From positions 8,510-18,032 of the forward strand of contig PAMF01000054.1 in assembly GCA_002707185.1 (NCBI GenBank): 9,523 nucleotides of DNA, in the 5' to 3' direction. This stretch comes from Chloroflexota bacterium (GTDB taxonomy: Bacteria > Chloroflexota > Dehalococcoidia > UBA3495). The position numbers were made by a program, and so were the translations under genes. The notes below the pieces were generated by a model. That model was given only the letters and a program-made list of their open reading frames with translations. It had not been told where the DNA came from and made no database searches. Below are positions 6,704-9,523 of this stretch, one piece after another. How positions within the stretch are numbered: position 1 is the first letter of the stretch; the number at the start of each line of letters is the position of its first letter.

Positions 6704-7654
6704 ATGGTTGAAATGAAAGGCAGAGAGAGAGTTGAGGCTGGCGGCCTTACCTTTATTATCCAACACGAACTTTGGGACGGGAACATTCAAGACCACGCAG
6801 ACCAAGGGGTAGTAATCCTCGTTACTAAAGACGTAGACGGAAAAGAGACATCCCTCCTCAAATTTAATTGTTTCGACGTAGAAAAAAGCTACGTATATGG
6901 TCCAGAAAACTCAAATATAGCTTCAGATGGACCAATGATGTTAGGGGACGGAGCAGGCGCTACCGGAACCCCCGGCAAGATGTTCAGGTTAGATCCCACC
7001 ATAGATAACAACGCAATAGGATGGACGATCAATACAATTGAGAAGAAACTGCCTGCGATGTTAGAAAGAGCTGGCTATCCTGAGGTCGCCGCATCGATAG
7101 ATTTAGAAGAAGTCGTTTTGGCGCTACCCCGTGTAGAATTTATCGCACGAGAGCTATTCGCCACCAAACGGAATGTAGTAAAGCACAACCGTGGGACCGA
7201 TGTATTTGAAGCTGGCAATATACGATTCGGCCTGGAAATGCGGCGGTTACCAATCGGGGACGGGGGCCTAGCAGTCCATGTGTTGACCGATCTGGCAGGA
7301 ACTGCCGAAAAGTCGTACGTTGAAGAAACAGAAATTTTAGCATTCGATTGTTTTTGGGATGGACCCCACTATCATTATGGACCACGAAACAAGAACCACC
7401 GTATCTACTGGGACAAGACACTCATAGAAGATCCTTTGGGGTGGGTGTTCCAACAGCTAGATCGGCACAAGTTAGGATCGATGATTGAACGAGCAGGTTA
7501 TCCTGGCGTCGCTGCCGACCTTGACGATGACAAATTGGAAGCAGTTATCCCCGAGATGGCGAAAAGAGCTCGCGAAATGCAGGCAAAAGGATCTGATCTG
7601 ACAGGTCATCCCGGTCTACCCTTGGATGTTACCCCAAATCTAGTACCAGGCTAA
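6704..7654 (+). CDS. Uncharacterised duplicated-domain protein, paralogue 1
   Basis: A 316-residue protein of a family I do not recognise. No signal peptide or membrane helix is seen; it is acidic and probably cytoplasmic. It is an internal duplication. Domain 1 (about 12-155) contains HELWDGNIQDHADQG (19-33), FNCFDVEKSYVYGP (54-67) and ERAGYP (121-126). Domain 2 (about 168-293) contains FDCFWDGPHYHYGP (214-227), the His/Asn-rich RNKNHRIYWD that follows it, and ERAGYP (262-267). The conserved linker VKHNRGTDVFEAGN (159-172) joins the domains. The repeated pattern is F-[ND]-C-F-x5-Y-[VH]-Y-G-P. Domain 1 has a Gly/Met-rich insertion of about 20 residues (69-93) absent from the second paralogue. 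The C-terminus ends TPNLVPG. A tandem homologue follows after a hairpin. The invariant Cys, Tyr and His could bind a ligand or metal, but this is speculation. Confidence 0.9.
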   Translation: MVEMKGRERVEAGGLTFIIQHELWDGNIQDHADQGVVILVTKDVDGKETSLLKFNCFDVEKSYVYGPENSNIASDGPMMLGDGAGATGTPGKMFRLDPTIDNNAIGWTINTIEKKLPAMLERAGYPEVAASIDLEEVVLALPRVEFIARELFATKRNVVKHNRGTDVFEAGNIRFGLEMRRLPIGDGGLAVHVLTDLAGTAEKSYVEETEILAFDCFWDGPHYHYGPRNKNHRIYWDKTLIEDPLGWVFQQLDRHKLGSMIERAGYPGVAADLDDDKLEAVIPEMAKRAREMQAKGSDLTGHPGLPLDVTPNLVPG

Positions 7655-7674
7655 AAATTCAATTCGTTGAATCC

Positions 7675-7711
7675 AGAAGGGGAACGGTTCTTTTAAAACC
7701 GATCCCCTTCT
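7675..7711 (+). terminator. Hairpin between the two paralogues
   Basis: AGAAGGGGAACGGTT (7675-7689) pairs with AACCGATCCCCTTCT (7697-7711), with one mismatch in 15 pairs and a 7-base loop. The following bases, CTATAAAATC, are A/T-rich but not a U-run. It lies 20 bases after the first paralogue's stop and 35 bases before the second's start, so it may act as a partial terminator or RNA-stability element setting their ratio. Confidence 0.65.
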
Positions 7712-7729
7712 CTATAAAATCAATCCTAC

Positions 7730-7737
7730 GAGAGAGG
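7730..7737 (+). promoter_or_regulatory. Ribosome binding site of paralogue 2
   Basis: GAGAGAGG lies 9 bases before ATG 7747. It is a weaker match than the AGGAGG of paralogue 1 and supports the start at 7747. Confidence 0.6.
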
Positions 7738-7746
7738 TAACTAAAC

Positions 7747-8610
7747 ATGCTTGAGAAAACCCAATCTAAGTTTGCAGCAGGATCAGTCTCCATTGTAGTC
7801 CGACACGAGTTATGGGACGGGAACATACAGGACCACGCTGATCAGGGAGTCGCTATAACAGTAGTTGGAGAAATCGGTGGGAAAGAGACTACCCTCCTAA
7901 GGTTCAATTGTTTCGATATAGAAAAGAGTTATGTCTATGGGCCTGAAGGAAAGAATAAATCGTACCGAATGGATCCTACAGTAGATGGTAATCCAATAAG
8001 CTGGACCGTAAACCATCTCAAAACAAACTTAGCCGTTTTATTAACTGAGGCAGGATTCGAAGAATTGGTTGCATCCGCAGATCAAGATGCCATAGCCAAA
8101 CAAGCTGCAGAAATAGAGTCTACTGCGCGGCAACTATTTACCAACGACCGTAATACAGTGAAACATAACAGAGGAACCGATATATTCGAAGCTGGTAACT
8201 TCCGTTTCGGCCTTGAACTGAGGAAGCAGCGTGGGGGAGATGGTGGTCTCGCCATACACGTTCTGGCTGACCTAGCCGGAACGCCCGGGAAAACCTATGT
8301 CGAAGAAACTGAAATGCTAGCCTTTGACTGCTTTAGACAAGACCCACATTACCACTACGGTCCACGAAACAAAAACCACCGTATCTTCTGGGACAAAGCA
8401 TTGGTTCCAGATACCTTAGAATGGACCTTAGAACAATTTAATAGTGGCCGTCTGAGAGACATGATTCAGCGAGCAGGTTATCCCGGTATCGCAGCCGATT
8501 ATGACCAGAGGGTGGTAAACGACATATTCCCTGCAATGGCCAGCCGTGCCAGAGAAATGCAGGCTCAACCACTTCCTGCCGAGCCTACCCCCAATCTAGT
8601 ACCTAACTAG
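7747..8610 (+). CDS. Uncharacterised duplicated-domain protein, paralogue 2
   Basis: A 287-residue homologue of the preceding protein, very similar along its full length; the family is unrecognised. It has the same two-domain plan. Domain 1 has HELWDGNIQDHADQG (20-34), FNCFDIEKSYVYGP (53-66) and EAGFEE (101-106). The linker is VKHNRGTDIFEAGN (138-151). Domain 2 has FDCFRQDPHYHYGP (193-206), the same His/Asn-rich RNKNHRIFWD, and RAGYPG (242-247). Cys-to-Tyr/Phe spacing between the two motifs is 49 residues in domain 1 and 50 in domain 2, matching paralogue 1 once its 20-residue insertion is removed. The C-terminus ends TPNLVPN, nearly the same tail as its neighbour. No membrane segment is seen. 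Gene order suggests either co-expression or separate dosage through the hairpin upstream. A 53-bp palindrome ends the unit. Confidence 0.9.
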   Translation: MLEKTQSKFAAGSVSIVVRHELWDGNIQDHADQGVAITVVGEIGGKETTLLRFNCFDIEKSYVYGPEGKNKSYRMDPTVDGNPISWTVNHLKTNLAVLLTEAGFEELVASADQDAIAKQAAEIESTARQLFTNDRNTVKHNRGTDIFEAGNFRFGLELRKQRGGDGGLAIHVLADLAGTPGKTYVEETEMLAFDCFRQDPHYHYGPRNKNHRIFWDKALVPDTLEWTLEQFNSGRLRDMIQRAGYPGIAADYDQRVVNDIFPAMASRAREMQAQPLPAEPTPNLVPN

Positions 8611-8672
8611 ACAAACGATAGTTATAAAGCAGGGTATCGGACAAAATCCCCTACCCTAGGATCAACAAACGA

Positions 8673-8725
8673 ATAACTAATATAGAAGCGGGTTGGATAA
8701 TCCAACCCGCTTCTATATTAGTTAT
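8673..8725 (+). terminator. 53-bp perfect palindrome ending the paralogue unit
   Basis: Bases 8673-8698 are the exact reverse complement of 8700-8725 around a single central A, so a 26-bp stem (in practice a 3-base TAA loop) can form. The inner half is GC-rich (GAAGCGGGTTGGA) and the outer half A/T-rich (ATAACTAATATA). It begins 62 bases after the second paralogue's stop and ends 69 bases before the next gene. It most likely terminates transcription and, being symmetric, could do so from both sides. Confidence 0.75.
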
Positions 8726-8782
8726 ATATACCCCGACTATTTATATCCTAGTCTGATCGAGAAACAACTTCTATAGGAAAGT

Positions 8783-8787
8783 AGGAG
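8783..8787 (+). promoter_or_regulatory. Ribosome binding site of the GatC-like gene
   Basis: AGGAG lies 7 bases before ATG 8795, supporting that this very short frame is translated. Confidence 0.75.
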
Positions 8788-8794
8788 AAGATTT

Positions 8795-8983
8795 ATGGCT
8801 CCATTATCAAATGAGCAAGTTCGGGCCCTTGGGTATGCAGTTAATCTCAATATAGAAGAACCGGACCTAACAGAGGTAACCCATAGCATTAACGCTATCT
8901 TGGATTCAATGGACGCAATAAACCTTCCAGAGACCAATTTAGTCGAGCCAATTCCCATTCTACTGTCAGGAATGGAGGATTGA
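8795..8983 (+). CDS. Short GatC/AtzG-like amidase small subunit
   Basis: A 62-residue protein. An N-terminal helix containing LGYAVNLNI (13-21) and a second helix, VTHSINAILDSMDAIN (28-43), are followed by LPETNLVEPIPIL (44-56). Paired helices and then an (L)xxVEPxP segment are the pattern of GatC, the small subunit of the tRNA-dependent amidotransferase. However, GatC is usually about 95 residues, and the C-terminal part is absent here. The length fits better the AtzG-like (DUF4089) small subunits that accompany amidases. It carries its own ribosome binding site. Its stop is one base from the amidase start, and the GGAGG for the amidase lies within its last codons, so translation is coupled. 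It probably stabilises or tunes the downstream amidase. No catalytic residue is expected. The family call is by pattern, not by search. Confidence 0.75.
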   Translation: MAPLSNEQVRALGYAVNLNIEEPDLTEVTHSINAILDSMDAINLPETNLVEPIPILLSGMED

Positions 8984-8984
8984 T

Positions 8985-9523
8985 ATGTTACCAGAAGAAA
9001 TCCCTCTATTATCTGTAGTAGAGCTAGCTAACTATATAGAAAAAAAGGAAATCACTCCGCTCGAAACGGTCAGAGCTTATCTCAGCAGAATCGAGAAATT
9101 TGACCCAAAACTAAACGCCTATATAACAGTGCTTGCTGACCAAGCTGAACAGGCCGCTGAGATTGCTGGTCAAGAGATCTCTAATGGTAATTACCGGGGA
9201 CCTTTACACGGAGTTCCGGTAGCGGTCAAGGACCAAATTCATTCTGAGGGCATACGAACTACTGACGCCTCCCAAATAAGGACAGACTTTATCCCCAATG
9301 AAGACGCCACTGTACTCGCCAACCTCAAAGCTGCGGGTGCCATACTTTTAGGCAAACTCAATATGAGCGAATTTGCCCTAGGAGATCCTATTAGTTCTGC
9401 ATTTGGCCCTGCACATAACCCCTGGGATCTTAACAGGAGCCCCGGAACCTCTAGCACTGGCTCAGGCGCAGCTACAGCAGGGTTCCTATGCGCGACGTCT
9501 TTAGGTGAAGACACGGGTGGTTC
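8985..9523 (+). CDS. Amidase-signature enzyme (GatA-like), cut at right edge
   Basis: The first 180 residues of an amidase-signature protein, which hydrolyses amide bonds through a Ser-cisSer-Lys triad. K82 sits in GVPVAVKD, the cis-Ser is S156 in PGTSSTGSG, and the nucleophile S180 follows in EDTGG at the very last bases. Spacings of 74 and 24 residues agree with those I recall for GatA (K79, S154, S178), so the enzyme looks active. The glycine-serine loop reads GTSSTGSG rather than the commoner GGSSGGSA. ATG 8985 has GGAGG 6 bases upstream and lies one base after the small-subunit stop. GatA of the tRNA amidotransferase is possible, but the undersized partner and no gatB in view favour a stand-alone metabolic amidase. 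The substrate is unknown. The C-terminal portion lies outside the window. Confidence 0.93.
   Translation, partial: MLPEEIPLLSVVELANYIEKKEITPLETVRAYLSRIEKFDPKLNAYITVLADQAEQAAEIAGQEISNGNYRGPLHGVPVAVKDQIHSEGIRTTDASQIRTDFIPNEDATVLANLKAAGAILLGKLNMSEFALGDPISSAFGPAHNPWDLNRSPGTSSTGSGAATAGFLCATSLGEDTGG

Noticed and set aside
8631..8657. Weak stem AGGGTA/TACCCT after the second paralogue
   Set aside because: Only six pairs around a 15-base loop, next to a far stronger palindrome; probably chance.

Overview
The window comes from a bacterial chromosome of moderate GC. Ribosome binding sites are classical (AGGAGG, AAGGAG), TTG starts occur, and several genes are separated by long perfect hairpins. The core metabolic block is sat-aprB-aprA on the minus strand: ATP sulfurylase plus the two subunits of APS reductase. 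It points to an organism that interconverts sulfite, APS and sulfate. No dsr, qmo, aprM or hdr gene is visible, so the direction (sulfite oxidation or sulfate reduction) cannot be settled here. A free-living marine or freshwater lineage with dispersed sulfur genes is plausible, but I cannot assign a taxon from the sequence alone.

Layout, left to right. 1-614 (minus) is a leucine-rich-repeat protein cut by the window edge. 763-1974 (minus) is an MFS exporter-like permease. 2071-2115 is a perfect 18-bp-stem hairpin just after aprA. 2118-3977 aprA, 4006-4449 aprB and 4524-5807 sat form one minus-strand block, interrupted by an intrinsic terminator between sat and aprB. About 5808-6026 is a divergent control region with an 11-bp tandem direct repeat. 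6027-6542 (plus) is a small TPR protein. 6704-7654 and 7747-8610 (plus) are two tandem paralogues of a family I do not recognise, separated by a hairpin and followed by a 53-bp perfect palindrome. 8795-8983 (plus) is a very short GatC/AtzG-like protein, coupled to an amidase-signature enzyme that runs off the right edge at 8985-9523.

How the genes work together. AprBA converts sulfite plus AMP to APS, and Sat converts APS plus PPi to ATP plus sulfate (or both run in reverse). The MFS gene lies downstream on the same strand but is insulated by a strong hairpin and has no clear link to sulfur. The short GatC-like protein and the amidase probably act as a two-subunit amidase rather than as the tRNA amidotransferase.

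The least explained part is 6704-8610. Each protein there is itself an internal duplication. All four domain copies keep the pattern F-[ND]-C-F-x5-Y-[VH]-Y-G-P and a second motif, AG[YF], at nearly fixed distance. This is the best candidate for something undescribed. The C-terminal tail of Sat is also unusual: a 28-bp perfect palindrome encodes a Thr/Ser/Cys repeat. No RNA gene, CRISPR array or insertion sequence was seen, and no intergenic gap exceeds 300 bases.
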